From assembly GCF_002796975.1 (NCBI RefSeq), contig NZ_PEKV01000007.1, positions 7,066-61,218 of the forward strand: 54,153 nt of DNA. The letters are read 5' to 3'. The number at the start of each line of letters is the position of its first letter. Position 1 is the first letter of the stretch. Below the pieces are notes generated by a model. The model did no database searches. It was not told the origin of the DNA and was given only the letters and a program-made list of their open reading frames with translations. The position numbers were made by a program, and so were the translations under genes. This document shows, in pieces, positions 1 through 8,137 of the stretch. This DNA comes from Ferrovibrio sp. (GTDB taxonomy: Bacteria > Pseudomonadota > Alphaproteobacteria > Ferrovibrionales > Ferrovibrionaceae).

Positions 1-221
1 CGAGCGACTGGGAGATATTCCTTGCCCTGCGGCGTCAATTCGATGGCACGGATCAGCCGATTGAAAAGCGGCACTCCCAGATAGACTTCGAGCGCCTTCA
101 CCTGCCGGCTTATGGCGCTCTGGGTCACGCATAACTCTTCCGCCGCCTTGCTGAAACTCAGGAGGCGTGCGGCGGATTCGAAAGCGCGCAATGCGTTTAA
201 ATTAGGCAAGCGACGAGACAT
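1..221 (-). CDS. LysR-family transcriptional regulator, N-terminal part (cut by window edge)
   Basis: The minus-strand reading frame starts with ATG at 221 and runs off the left edge, giving 73 complete codons. It begins MSRRLPNLNALRAFESAARL, then has the LysR winged helix-turn-helix with SFSKAAEELCVTQSAISRQV and the following LEVYLGVPLFNRL. This is the GcvA-like subgroup by appearance (PNLNALRAFEAAAR start). A purine-rich stretch, gcaggag and gggagcg, lies upstream of the ATG. The effector domain is outside the window, so the inducer cannot be guessed. It could regulate the adjacent dehydrogenase/VOC genes on the same strand, but that is only proximity. Confidence 0.88.
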   Translation of the reverse strand, partial: MSRRLPNLNALRAFESAARLLSFSKAAEELCVTQSAISRQVKALEVYLGVPLFNRLIRAIELTPQGKEYLPVA

Positions 222-421
222 TACGCTCCCGGACTCCTGCGAGTCCCTCATTGTGACCGCCCGATTTCGGCCCAACGAAATTGGAGCAAAATCTATGCCT
301 AACTTTATGCTCAATATCGATGCCCGCAAAGGCAAATTACGGTTTAATGAAATGCGCCATGCCCGTGTAACCTAGAGGTAGTCGGAACGATTGCATGGGC
401 AACCCTTGTGGAAGGGATGCA

Positions 422-1366
422 CTAATAGCCTGTACTTTTATCGACGACATTCAGCATGAGTTGCCCTGAAAGATGGCGACGGATGTTGTCGGCGACCACC
501 AAGGCAGCCGTTTTTGGCTGAGTCAGGGCCGAGGCATGCGGAACGACAGTTATCTTTTCATGCTTCCAGATCGGATTGGCGGCAGGCAGCGGCTCTTCCT
601 TGAACACATCGAGCGTTGCGCCCGCCAGATGTCCGCTGTCGATGGCAGCAATGAGGTCGTCCTCAACCAGATGTCCTCCGCGCGCAACATTGATCACACT
701 GCTGCCGGGCCGCATCATTCTGAAAGCTCTTGCGTTCAGGATGTCGCGTGTGTCGTCTGTGAGTGGAAGCAAGCAGACGACAATATCGCTGCTTTTGAGA
801 AAATCATCGAACGCGGCAGTGCCGGAAAAGCAGCGAATTCCGGGTATATCCTTACTCGACCGGGCCCAGCCGTTGACGGGGAATTTCAGCGCCTGCAGGG
901 CGCGCGCGCAGCTGCCGCCCAGCTGGCCAAGGCCCATGATGCCGACCGGGCGATCCTGGGCAAGCGGTGGAATGAGCGGCAGCCAGTCGCTGCGCTGTTG
1001 CTGCCGGCGATATTCGGGCATGCGCCGGTGGTGGCAGAGAACTTCCATGACCACGAACTCGACCATTCCGTCAACCAGGGACGGGTCGACCATGCGCACG
1101 AGCGGAATGTCGGGCGGCAGCGCTGAATCTTCCAGGAACCGATCGATGCCGGCGCCCATCGAGAAAATGGCGCGCAGCGCCGGAAACTGCGGGAAAAATC
1201 CGTGCGGGCAGCGCCAGGAAAGCACGTAGTCGATCTCTGAAAGATCGCCGGCGTCGGGCCACAGCCGGATTTCAAGTTCGGGAACCTGGCTCTGGATGCC
1301 CTGCTGCCAGGGTGTCGGATCGACGCCGAAGCAGGCAAATAGCAGGACGGGACGTCCGGATTTCAT
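422..1366 (-). CDS. D-isomer-specific 2-hydroxyacid dehydrogenase (GhrA-like)
   Basis: The protein has 314 residues from ATG 1366 (MKSGRPVLLFACFG); an upstream in-frame start would overlap the VOC gene and is unlikely. NAD(P)-binding motif GIMGLGQLGGSCARAL is mid-protein. The catalytic region follows with INVARGGHLVEDDL and ATLDVFKEEPLP, and the terminal His is in VVPHAS. Length and motifs fit the glyoxylate/hydroxypyruvate reductase A group, cytoplasmic enzymes that reduce 2-oxoacids. It lies 20 bp after the VOC gene and is probably co-transcribed with it. The exact substrate cannot be told from sequence alone. Confidence 0.88.
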   Translation of the reverse strand: MKSGRPVLLFACFGVDPTPWQQGIQSQVPELEIRLWPDAGDLSEIDYVLSWRCPHGFFPQFPALRAIFSMGAGIDRFLEDSALPPDIPLVRMVDPSLVDGMVEFVVMEVLCHHRRMPEYRRQQQRSDWLPLIPPLAQDRPVGIMGLGQLGGSCARALQALKFPVNGWARSSKDIPGIRCFSGTAAFDDFLKSSDIVVCLLPLTDDTRDILNARAFRMMRPGSSVINVARGGHLVEDDLIAAIDSGHLAGATLDVFKEEPLPAANPIWKHEKITVVPHASALTQPKTAALVVADNIRRHLSGQLMLNVVDKSTGY

Positions 1367-1386
1367 TGAATGGCCTCTAGATGGAC

Positions 1387-1806
1387 TTAGGACAGGAAAA
1401 TCGTTGATTCGTCCGAAAAGGCCTTCAATTCGAGTGCATTGCCAGAGGGATCGAGGAACAGGCAACTGGCCTGCTCGCCGATCTGACCTTTGAATCGAAC
1501 CTGCGGCTCGATCACGAATTCAACATTGGCCGCTTTCAGCCTGACGGTCAGGGCTTCCCAGTCTTCCGGCGTCAGGATCACCCCGAAATGACGAAGCGGA
1601 ATGCCTTCACCGTCGACTTCACTTTGCGTTTGGTCGGCCGGTGTCTCGCTCACATGGGCAACGATCTGGTGGCCGAAAAAGTCGAAGTCCACCCAGTGTT
1701 CACCGGAGCGGCCTTCGTTGCAGCCCATGATGTCGGCGTAGAACCGGCGCGCCTCGTCGATATCCCGGACGGGAAAAGCCAGATGAAACCGCGGGATATT
1801 CGGCAT
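1387..1806 (-). CDS. VOC-superfamily (glyoxalase/dioxygenase-fold) protein
   Basis: 139 residues starting MPNIPRFHLAFPVRDIDEAR, with the paired beta-alpha-beta-beta-beta modules of the vicinal oxygen chelate fold. Putative metal ligands are His8 (FHLAFPV), the central RHFGVIL and the Glu of GNALELKAF. The segment FYADIMGCNEGR and C-terminal LDPSGNALELK are classic VOC signatures. Such small single-domain proteins may be glyoxalases, epimerases, dioxygenases or resistance proteins. Its place as first gene before a 2-hydroxyacid dehydrogenase suggests 2-oxoacid or aldehyde metabolism, but no specific reaction can be assigned. Confidence 0.85.
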   Translation of the reverse strand: MPNIPRFHLAFPVRDIDEARRFYADIMGCNEGRSGEHWVDFDFFGHQIVAHVSETPADQTQSEVDGEGIPLRHFGVILTPEDWEALTVRLKAANVEFVIEPQVRFKGQIGEQASCLFLDPSGNALELKAFSDESTIFLS

Positions 1807-1965
1807 GCTCAGTCCTTGCGGGCGTGTTTCCGCCAGTCACTCGATGGGCCGGACTATCTCCCAGGCACCCGTTTGTAGACAAAGGACATTTTGGCCAGAT
1901 GCATGCCATTAGGTCATGCTGATGAGTCCGCTGAATGCCAGGCATGAGCCACGCGCATGTACAGC

Positions 1966-1996
1966 AGACAAAAACTGTCTTGTTGGGCAGCTGCCC
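1966..1996. promoter_or_regulatory. Two inverted repeats in the divergent VOC/AspDH intergenic region
   Basis: In the 1807-2099 space between divergent genes lie an AGACA-N5-TGTCT dyad (1966-1980) and a perfect 12-bp palindrome GGGCAGCTGCCC (1985-1996). Position and symmetry would suit binding of a dimeric regulator serving both directions. The arms are short, so chance is possible. Confidence 0.3.
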
Positions 1997-2099
1997 CTCA
2001 GCATAGCAATTCATGATCCGGCACTGGCGAATATCGCCACGCGGGATGGGGCAGAGATTTCCGCAAAGTGAGATTCGCGTGAACAAAATTGCGCTGGAC

Positions 2100-2945
2100 A
2101 TGACGACTTCCACGGCCCTCGAGGCGAATGCGACCCCACCTCTCCGGGTCGGGATCGCGGGCCTGGGCGCCATCGGTGCCACATTGGCCGAGAAACTCGC
2201 CGGCGGCGCAGTGCGCGGCGCGGTGCTGAGCGGCGTCGCGGTCCGGAATACGGAGAAGGCAGCCGAGATCCTCAAACAGATCAATAGCAAGGCTCAAATC
2301 TGCTTGTCCTTCTCGCAGTTGGCCGACTGCGCAGACATCGTCGTCGAATGCGCGCCGTCGGCGCTGCTCGCCGACATCACGCGGCCGGCATTAAAAGCCG
2401 GCAAGAAAGTACTCGTCTACAGCGTGGGCGCCCTGATCTCGAACTGGGATCTGGTCGAATTCGCCCGGCAGCATAAAGGCCAGATCATCGTTCCCTCGGG
2501 CGCGCTGCTCGGTCTCGATGCGGTTGCCGCCGCTGCCGAAGGCACAATCCACGAGGTGCGCATGATCACCAGAAAGCCGGTACGCGGCCTGCTTGGCGCC
2601 CCGTATCTGACGCAGAATAACATCGACATCAGTAATCTCAAGGAAGCGACCAAGATCTTCGACGGTACCGCCCGCGAGGCGGCCGTCGGCTTCCCCGCAA
2701 ACCTAAATGTCGCTGTGGCGCTCTCCCTTGCAGGCGTCGGCCCCGACCTGACCAAGTTGGAAATCTGGGCGGACCCGAACCTGACCCGCAATACGCACCG
2801 GATTGTCGTCAACTCGGACTCAGCACTTCTCCAGATGGAGATCCAGAATATTCCGAGCGAAAACCCGAAGACCGGCAGGATTACGGCACTCAGTGGACTT
2901 TCGATGCTGCGCAAGCTCAGCGAGCCCCTGAGTGTCGGCGGCTGA
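2100..2945 (+). CDS. L-aspartate dehydrogenase-like protein (NadX/DUF108 family)
   Basis: About 281 residues from ATG 2100; a GTG at 2079, seven codons upstream in frame, is an alternative start with a slightly better purine stretch before it. The N-terminal Rossmann motif is VGIAGLGAIGATLAEKL. Family-typical segments follow: IVPSGALLGLDAVAAA, AVGFPANLNVAVALSLAG and LEIWADPNLTRNTHRI, whose His matches the conserved His of aspartate dehydrogenases, then NIPSENPKTGRI. The family converts L-aspartate to oxaloacetate/iminoaspartate with NAD(P), or acts on related amino acids. It precedes a transporter and an aminotransferase on the same strand, suggesting catabolism of an imported amino compound. 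Confidence 0.82.
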   Translation: MTTSTALEANATPPLRVGIAGLGAIGATLAEKLAGGAVRGAVLSGVAVRNTEKAAEILKQINSKAQICLSFSQLADCADIVVECAPSALLADITRPALKAGKKVLVYSVGALISNWDLVEFARQHKGQIIVPSGALLGLDAVAAAAEGTIHEVRMITRKPVRGLLGAPYLTQNNIDISNLKEATKIFDGTAREAAVGFPANLNVAVALSLAGVGPDLTKLEIWADPNLTRNTHRIVVNSDSALLQMEIQNIPSENPKTGRITALSGLSMLRKLSEPLSVGG

Positions 2946-3001
2946 ACGGTTGGGAAACGCGACCAGAAAATATCCAGCAGCGGGAACAGGGACGACCGGT
3001 T

Positions 3002-3883
3002 ATGGGACTAACGACAGCAAGACCCTTGCCCGACATGCAGTTCGGCGACAGTCGACGGGATGCACCGATGCAGCCTGATGCCATGCGCGCGCTTAGCATC
3101 CAGGGCCTGCAGAAATCCTTCGTGACTCAGCGACGCCAGGTCGTGCGGGCGATCTCGGACTTCAGTCTCGAAGTCAACGTGAGCGAAGTGATCGCCGTGC
3201 TGGGGCCCAGCGGCTGCGGTAAGAGCAGCCTGCTCCGTATTCTGGCCGGACTGGACAGTGTCTATTCCGGCACCATCGACTGGCCCCTGCGCAAAAGCAG
3301 CGATGCCAAGGCATCTGGCCTGCAGAGCGCGACGGTCTTCCAGTCCGACTCCACCTTCCCGTGGATGAATGTCCGCCAGAACGTCATCTTCGGCATGACA
3401 AGCCTGAAGATCGACCGCGACGCAGCGGCCCAGCGGGCGGACTATTACCTCAAGCTCGTCGGCCTGGAAAAATTCCACCTTTCCTATCCGCATGAGCTGT
3501 CCGGCGGCATGCGGCAGCGGGTATGCATCGCGCGCGCGCTGGCGACCGAGCCCAAGCTGCTCCTGATGGACGAGCCGCTGGCCGCGCTCGATGCCCAGAC
3601 CCGCGTGGTGATCCAGCAGGAACTGCTGCGGATTTGGCTGCAGACGAAATCCACCGTGATCTACATCACCCACGACCTGGGCGAGGCGCTCACCCTGGCC
3701 GACCGCGTGGTGTTGATGACGGCCCGGCCCGGCCGGATCAAGACCATCCGGAATATTCCGTTCGGCCGTAACCGGGATGCCTATGAGCTGCGCGGCACGC
3801 CCGAATTCGGCGAACTCGAAGTCGACCTCTGGCGCCTGCTGGCCGAGGAAGTCGGGCAGTCCCTGGTGATGGAGTCACGCTGA
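3002..3883 (+). CDS. ABC transporter ATP-binding protein, SsuB/TauB type
   Basis: 293 residues. Walker A is [12 protein letters not shown], the Q-loop region is TVFQSDSTFPWMNV, the signature is LSGGMRQRVCIARAL, Walker B is KLLLMDEPLAALD, and the switch His is in YITHDLGEAL. These match the nitrate/sulfonate/taurine importer subfamily. Met codons at 3035, 3068 and 3083 could also be starts, since the first ~27 residues precede the conserved domain. Its TGA overlaps the permease ATG (TGATG at 3881-3885), showing translational coupling. It energises the permease at 3883 and binding protein at 4908. Confidence 0.9.
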   Translation: MGLTTARPLPDMQFGDSRRDAPMQPDAMRALSIQGLQKSFVTQRRQVVRAISDFSLEVNVSEVIAVLGPSGCGKSSLLRILAGLDSVYSGTIDWPLRKSSDAKASGLQSATVFQSDSTFPWMNVRQNVIFGMTSLKIDRDAAAQRADYYLKLVGLEKFHLSYPHELSGGMRQRVCIARALATEPKLLLMDEPLAALDAQTRVVIQQELLRIWLQTKSTVIYITHDLGEALTLADRVVLMTARPGRIKTIRNIPFGRNRDAYELRGTPEFGELEVDLWRLLAEEVGQSLVMESR

Positions 3884-4713
3884 TGAGAGATGCAACGCAG
3901 GTCGAAAGCAGCGTCATCCTCGAATACGACGCGCGTGTGCGGCGCCGGCGCTTGTCCCAGATCACTCTTGGCCTGGGCTTTCCGCTGCTGTTGCTGCTGA
4001 TGTGGGAGTTCGCGGCGCGGTTCGCCCTCATCGACTACCGCTTCTTCCCCGCACCCTCCACCGTCGTCACGACGATGGCGCACCTGCTGTCGACCGCTTC
4101 GGAGCGCAACCAGCTCCTGGTCGATACCTGGGCCACCTTCCGGCGCCTCGCGCTGGGTTATGTTATCGGCTCGACGCTCGGTATCGGCATCGGCATGGCC
4201 ATGGGATTGTCGGCGCGCGTTCGCTATGCGCTGGGTCCGCTGATCAACATCACCTATCCGACGCCGAAGCTGGCGCTGTTCCCGCTTCTGATTGTGCTGC
4301 TGGGTCTCGACGATGCCAGCAAGGTGGCGCTCGTTCTACTGGGTGTCTTCTACACCACCTGCATCAGCACCCTGAACGGCATCGTCTACAGCCATCCGCT
4401 GCATCGCGACGTCGCCAAGGCTTATCAGATCCCCGAGGTGGCGTTCTGGTTCCGCGTCGCCATTCCGGCGGCGCTGCCCTCGGTGGTCAACGGCCTGAAG
4501 CTCGGTCTTGGCCAGGCGCTGATCCTTGTCGTGGCCGTCGAGATGGTTGGTGCCGAACAGGGCATCGGTTTCTTCATCTGGCATTCCTGGGAAATCTTCG
4601 ACGTTTCGAGGATGTTCCTCGGCATCCTGGTTGCACTGATGCTTGGCGGCGGCGCGATGATGTTCGGCCAATTCCTGGAGCGCAAGCTGACACCATGGGT
4701 GCGATACGAGTAA
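3883..4713 (+). CDS. ABC transporter permease, SsuC/TauC type
   Basis: 276 residues with about six hydrophobic segments, the first at roughly residues 25-45 (ITLGLGFPLLLLLMWEF). The region AYQIPEVAFWFRVAIPAALP is the EAA-type loop that contacts the ATPase. FFPAPSTVVTTMAHLL near the N-terminus is characteristic of the sulfonate/taurine/nitrate permeases. Start overlaps the stop of the ATPase gene. It forms the homodimeric inner-membrane channel of the importer; substrate is not predictable from the permease. Confidence 0.9.
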   Translation: MRDATQVESSVILEYDARVRRRRLSQITLGLGFPLLLLLMWEFAARFALIDYRFFPAPSTVVTTMAHLLSTASERNQLLVDTWATFRRLALGYVIGSTLGIGIGMAMGLSARVRYALGPLINITYPTPKLALFPLLIVLLGLDDASKVALVLLGVFYTTCISTLNGIVYSHPLHRDVAKAYQIPEVAFWFRVAIPAALPSVVNGLKLGLGQALILVVAVEMVGAEQGIGFFIWHSWEIFDVSRMFLGILVALMLGGGAMMFGQFLERKLTPWVRYE

Positions 4714-4907
4714 TGCGCCCAACCTGGGCACCCGGCCTGTGATGAGTTTTCGGTCGATGGGTTCCAGAAACCAGATTTGTTCGGTTGGAGCCGCCGAAGA
4801 ATAGTAGTTCTCGAACATCCCAGACTTTGAGTCGGTTCGGAAATCTGATCCGGTTGCATCAAGGTTCGACGTTCTTATCCATACGAAAAACCAGCATGGA
4901 GGGGTTT

Positions 4908-5954
4908 ATGATTGATCGGCGACAGTTTCTTGGCAGAAGTCTGACGGCAGCGAGTGCTCTGGCACTGGCCAATATTGGTAGCGTGACACTGCCGTCCATG
5001 GCGTCGGCGGCAGCCGCGCGGCCAGTTCGGTTTGGAACCGTGGGCGGCACATCGGATGCCGGCCTTTATCTCGCGAATGCGCTCGGCTTCTTCGAGGAAG
5101 TCGGCATCAAGCTCGAACTGTCGCGCCTCGGCACCTCGCCGGCGCTTGCCTCAGCAACGGCCACCGGCAATCTCGACGGCGCCGGCATTTCCGTCAATCC
5201 GGCGCTGTATGCCTCGATCGAGCAGGGCCTGCAGCTGAAAGCTGTCGGCGACAAGCAGAGCTTCTCGCCCGGCCTCTCGTCGGCCCATATCATCGTTAAT
5301 AAGCGTCTGATCAAGGGCTCCAAGGCCGAAACCATTGCCGGTCTGAAGGGCAAGAAATTTGCCATCGCGTCAAAAAAGACCGGTTTCTATATGATCGTGC
5401 TTGACGTTCTCGCCAAGCACGGGCTGAAGGAAGGCGATGTCAGCTTCGTCGAGCTGGCCTACCCCAACATCACGCCGGCGCTCACCAGCGGTGCCGTCGA
5501 TGCCGCGGCCCATCTCGAGCCGTACCTGTCGCAGGCCATAAAAATGGGTGTCGTCGATTCTGTGTCGGATCTCACAGAAGCGTTTCCTCCGGGCGCAACG
5601 CTGGTACCGATCGTCTTCGGCGAACGCATGGCCTCCGATACCGATCTGGGCAACGACTTCATGCTTGCCTATACCCGGGGCGTGCGCGTGTACAACGACG
5701 CCTACACCAAAGGCATCAACAAAGAAAAGACGATCACCATCATTGCGGAAGGCAGCAAGATCGACCGCGATGTCATTGAAAACAGCTTCCCGACAGCCCT
5801 GAATCCCAACCAGAACCTGGATGTCGCTTTCTTCGAGCGCATGCAGAAGTTCTTCATCGCGCAGGGCACTCTTCGCCAGCCCATCGATATGAAGCGGCTG
5901 ATCGACACCAGCTTCGCGGCCAATGCGGTGAAAAAGCTCGGGCGTTACACCTGA
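4908..5954 (+). CDS. ABC transporter substrate-binding protein, SsuA/TauA/NMT1 family, Tat-exported
   Basis: 348 residues from ATG 4908, chosen because GGAGGGG lies 6 bp upstream and the next residues form a twin-arginine signal, IDRRQFLGRSLTAASALALA, with probable cleavage near ASA-AAA. The mature part starts RPVRFGTVGGTSDAGLYLAN, followed by LGFFEEVGIKLELSRLG, the usual first lobe of NMT1/THI5-like and sulfonate-binding proteins. It is separated from the permease by 194 bp, which may hold an extra promoter or processing site. Likely ligands are sulfonates, aromatic acids or small amino acids; the sequence does not decide. Confidence 0.87.
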   Translation: MIDRRQFLGRSLTAASALALANIGSVTLPSMASAAAARPVRFGTVGGTSDAGLYLANALGFFEEVGIKLELSRLGTSPALASATATGNLDGAGISVNPALYASIEQGLQLKAVGDKQSFSPGLSSAHIIVNKRLIKGSKAETIAGLKGKKFAIASKKTGFYMIVLDVLAKHGLKEGDVSFVELAYPNITPALTSGAVDAAAHLEPYLSQAIKMGVVDSVSDLTEAFPPGATLVPIVFGERMASDTDLGNDFMLAYTRGVRVYNDAYTKGINKEKTITIIAEGSKIDRDVIENSFPTALNPNQNLDVAFFERMQKFFIAQGTLRQPIDMKRLIDTSFAANAVKKLGRYT

Positions 5955-6138
5955 GCGGCAGATCCTGGTTTCTGGATGGATGTAGCTAGACGCTGGCAGG
6001 TCAAGAAGCCTGATCGAATTGCTCCCAGGAACGGGTGTGCCAGCATGCCAGTCAAAAGCACGACCAGACATGTCATTGGCCGTACATGTGCCGTTTTATC
6101 TACCAGCATCCGAATGATGCCAACCCAGCGAGCAGGCT

Positions 6139-7347
6139 ATGCTGACGATTGAGAAAAAGTTCGAGGCTCTGGCAACGGAGAACGCGCCGGGGCAGGAGGT
6201 GCGGCAGGCGGCCGGAAACATCGACAATCTCGTCAGGGGCAAGCCCCTTACCGGCACGCCGGTCGACTTTTCCCATGGCGATGTCGATGCCTTCACGCCG
6301 ACCCCGGGTTCGTTCGAAGCTTTCTCCGATGCCGTCGATACTGGCGGTCGCCAGGCCTATACCGAATATCGCGGCGCGGCCGACATCCGCGCCGACCTGG
6401 CGCAGAAGCTGGCTGGCTTTACCGGTGCACCGGTCGCAGGCGACGGCATGATCCTGACCGCCGGCACGCAGGGTGCGCTGTTCCTGTCAGTGGCGGCGAC
6501 TGTGACGACCGGCGACCGGGTGGCCATCGTTCAGCCGGATTATTTCGCCAACCGCAAGCTGGTGCAGTTCTTCGGCGGCGAGGTCGTTCCCGTCCAGATC
6601 GACTATATGAAGTCGGAAGATAATGCCGGGCTGAACCTCGATCAGCTTCGCGACGCCTTCGCGTCTGGCGTAAAAGTCTTTCTGTTCTCCAATCCGAATA
6701 ACCCGACCGGTGCGGTCTACTCGGCGGCTGAAATTGCGGCCATTGCCAAACTGGCGGCCGAGTTCGATGTCATGGTGATTGCCGACCAGCTCTATTCCAG
6801 GCTGCGTTACAGCGGAGTGACTTATACCCATATTCGCGCCGCGGGCCTGCCGGACAATCGCGTCATCACCATTATGGGGCCTTCAAAGACCGAGTCGCTT
6901 TCGGGTTATCGCCTCGGCGTCGCCTTTGGCGCAAGTAGTGCCATCGATCGGATGGAGAAGTTGCAGGCGATCGTGACGCTACGCGCCGCCGGTTATAATC
7001 AGGCGGTCTTTAAAACGTGGTTCTCCGAACCGGTAGGCTGGATGGATCATCGCATACAGCAGCACCAAGACATTCGCGACGATCTCATCAAAGTCTTTCG
7101 TGGCGCGGGACTGCGGGTGCGCACGCCGCAAGCCGGCAGCTACCTGTTCCCCGAGCTGCGGCCGCTTGATGTCAGCTTGAACGACTTCGTCCGCCTGCTG
7201 CGGTTGCAGGCAGGCGTCACCGTGACGCCTGGTTCCGAGTTCGGGCCGCACTGGTCCAGCTTGCGGCTGAATTTTTCGCAGGATCATGCCGCCGCCGTGG
7301 CCGCCAGCAAGCGAATTGTGGAGATGGCGGGGAGATACCAGCGTTAA
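6139..7347 (+). CDS. PLP-dependent aminotransferase, class I/II (fold type I)
   Basis: 402 residues. The PLP lysine is K250 in GPSKTESLSGYRLG; the ring-contacting Asp216 and Tyr219 are in VIADQLYSRL; N187 lies in SNPNNPTGAVY; R258 precedes LGVAFG. These are the hallmark residues of aspartate aminotransferase-fold enzymes. Following the AspDH-like gene and the ABC importer on the same strand, it probably deaminates the imported compound or a product. It is 184 bp after the binding-protein gene, so it may have its own promoter. Amino donor and acceptor are unknown. Confidence 0.88.
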   Translation: MLTIEKKFEALATENAPGQEVRQAAGNIDNLVRGKPLTGTPVDFSHGDVDAFTPTPGSFEAFSDAVDTGGRQAYTEYRGAADIRADLAQKLAGFTGAPVAGDGMILTAGTQGALFLSVAATVTTGDRVAIVQPDYFANRKLVQFFGGEVVPVQIDYMKSEDNAGLNLDQLRDAFASGVKVFLFSNPNNPTGAVYSAAEIAAIAKLAAEFDVMVIADQLYSRLRYSGVTYTHIRAAGLPDNRVITIMGPSKTESLSGYRLGVAFGASSAIDRMEKLQAIVTLRAAGYNQAVFKTWFSEPVGWMDHRIQQHQDIRDDLIKVFRGAGLRVRTPQAGSYLFPELRPLDVSLNDFVRLLRLQAGVTVTPGSEFGPHWSSLRLNFSQDHAAAVAASKRIVEMAGRYQR

Positions 7348-7355
7348 GGTCAACA

Positions 7356-7381
7356 AATTCCCATAATCAGGCTCGGGAATT
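7356..7381 (+). terminator. Possible weak stem-loop after the aminotransferase gene
   Basis: Seven-base arms AATTCCC (7356-7362) and GGGAATT (7375-7381) with a 12-nt loop lie 8 bp past the stop codon. There is no T-run after the stem, so it is not a canonical intrinsic terminator; it may only be a 3'-end stabilising hairpin. Confidence 0.3.
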
Positions 7382-7487
7382 GGCTTACAAAGGGATGGCA
7401 GAGAAAGATTAGAGATTGTTGGGATTATTCACTTTGGTTGATGCTTTGAGTTGAGGAGCATACTTTCCGCAGCTCTGCCGGGATTGA

Positions 7488-7512
7488 GCCAGTAAATTTT
7501 TTCGGATTGGCC
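7488..7512 (+). repeat. GTAGAT-family interspersed repeat, copy 1 (degenerate)
   Basis: Reads GCCAGTAAATTTTTTCGG followed by ATTGGCC; the outer GCCA/TGGC ends are complementary. It starts 48 bp before the better copy at 7536. Confidence 0.45.
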
Positions 7513-7535
7513 TCCGGTGGAGGCAAAAATACCCA

Positions 7536-7564
7536 GCCAGTAGATTTTACGCTATCTACCGGCC
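7536..7564 (+). repeat. GTAGAT-family interspersed repeat, copy 2 (with perfect dyad)
   Basis: Contains CAGTAGATTTTACGC, then TATCTACCGGCC. GTAGAT (7540-7545) and ATCTAC (7554-7559) form a perfect 6-bp inverted repeat around an 8-nt loop. From 7538 it matches the copy at 16691 at 24 of 26 positions with one 1-bp gap. Confidence 0.65.
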
Positions 7565-7635
7565 AATAGAACCTCAATTCAGAGGATGACCTGTTTAGTA
7601 GGGCTGACTCAGTAGGGATTCTCAAGATGCTCCCG

Positions 7636-7660
7636 ACCAGTAGATCTAGGTCCCTAGCCA
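7636..7660 (+). repeat. GTAGAT-family interspersed repeat, copy 3 (degenerate)
   Basis: ACCAGTAGATCTAGGTCC followed by CTAGCCA. It starts 100 bp after the copy at 7536, close to twice the 46-48 bp spacing seen between other neighbouring copies. Confidence 0.4.
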
Positions 7661-8098
7661 GAAAACCTTCATGGCGATTGCCGTCTTTAACAAGATGGCT
7701 TGCTCCTAGCGGGCTAACCGGAGGCGGGAAGGACTGATAGCTGTTCTGGGCACGTAGATATGTACTGCTTTACGAACTCCGCGAGAGAGCGTCAGCGCCC
7801 ACACGAACTTCCCCGCTTGTTCGGCCACTAGCTTGCCGCCATGGTTACCCACTGCCGCAAGTAAAAATGCCAGCACAAGATGTCATCGTGGGGCACTGAT
7901 ATTCCTACCTTAGTTCCCTGAGGCCAAGAGCGTGTAAAGGGCGTCCAATAATACAAGAGCGTCCATTTAGGCGTGCGTTACTCGCCGCAGGCGACATTGC
8001 GCCACCACTCTTAGGTTGTTCCGCATCCCCTGAGCGCACTGCACAATTTCTGAACATGAAAAAGATATTGCAGAGCGCGCTTTCTATGTTACCGTTTT

Positions 8099-8130
8099 TA
8101 TAATCGAGACGGTGTCTCGTATATCGAGAC
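8099..8130 (+). promoter_or_regulatory. IclR promoter -10 box overlapped by a triple-half-site operator
   Basis: A perfect TATAAT (8099-8104) is followed at once by CGAGAC (8105-8110), GTCTCG (8114-8119) and CGAGAC (8125-8130). The first two form a 6-3-6 dyad and the last two a 6-5-6 dyad, so three half-sites alternate over 26 bp. No good -35 hexamer is visible at the normal distance. The placement between -10 and the start codon region is what an autorepressing IclR protein would need. Confidence 0.75.
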
Positions 8131-8137
8131 AGCATAA

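Larger units (their letters stand above)
7348..8098. other. Long intergenic spacer with repeat cluster; no convincing gene
   Basis: About 750 bp without a recognisable gene on either strand, clearly more AT-rich than the flanks. The first third holds several copies of a CAGTAGAT-type repeat (7488-7660). The middle (about 7730-7900) contains an open minus-strand stretch of 58 codons without a start codon and with no recognised family; it may be a remnant or chance. The right end holds the IclR promoter and operator. Confidence 0.6.

Noticed and set aside
473..1229. Long plus-strand open frames across the 2-hydroxyacid dehydrogenase gene
   Set aside because: They are antisense shadows in high-GC DNA; the minus-strand frame has clear dehydrogenase motifs.
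5978..5997. GTAGCTAGACGC stretch resembling the right side of the GTAGAT repeat in reverse
   Set aside because: Only about 11 matching bases without the conserved CAGTAGATTTT part; likely chance.
7536..7660. CRISPR-like array
   Set aside because: The copies are too diverged, unevenly spaced and too few, and no cas genes are present.
7730..7900. Minus-strand open stretch of 58 codons that could be a gene remnant
   Set aside because: It has no start codon, no ribosome-binding site and no recognisable family, and lies in an AT-richer spacer; not enough to call a gene or pseudogene.
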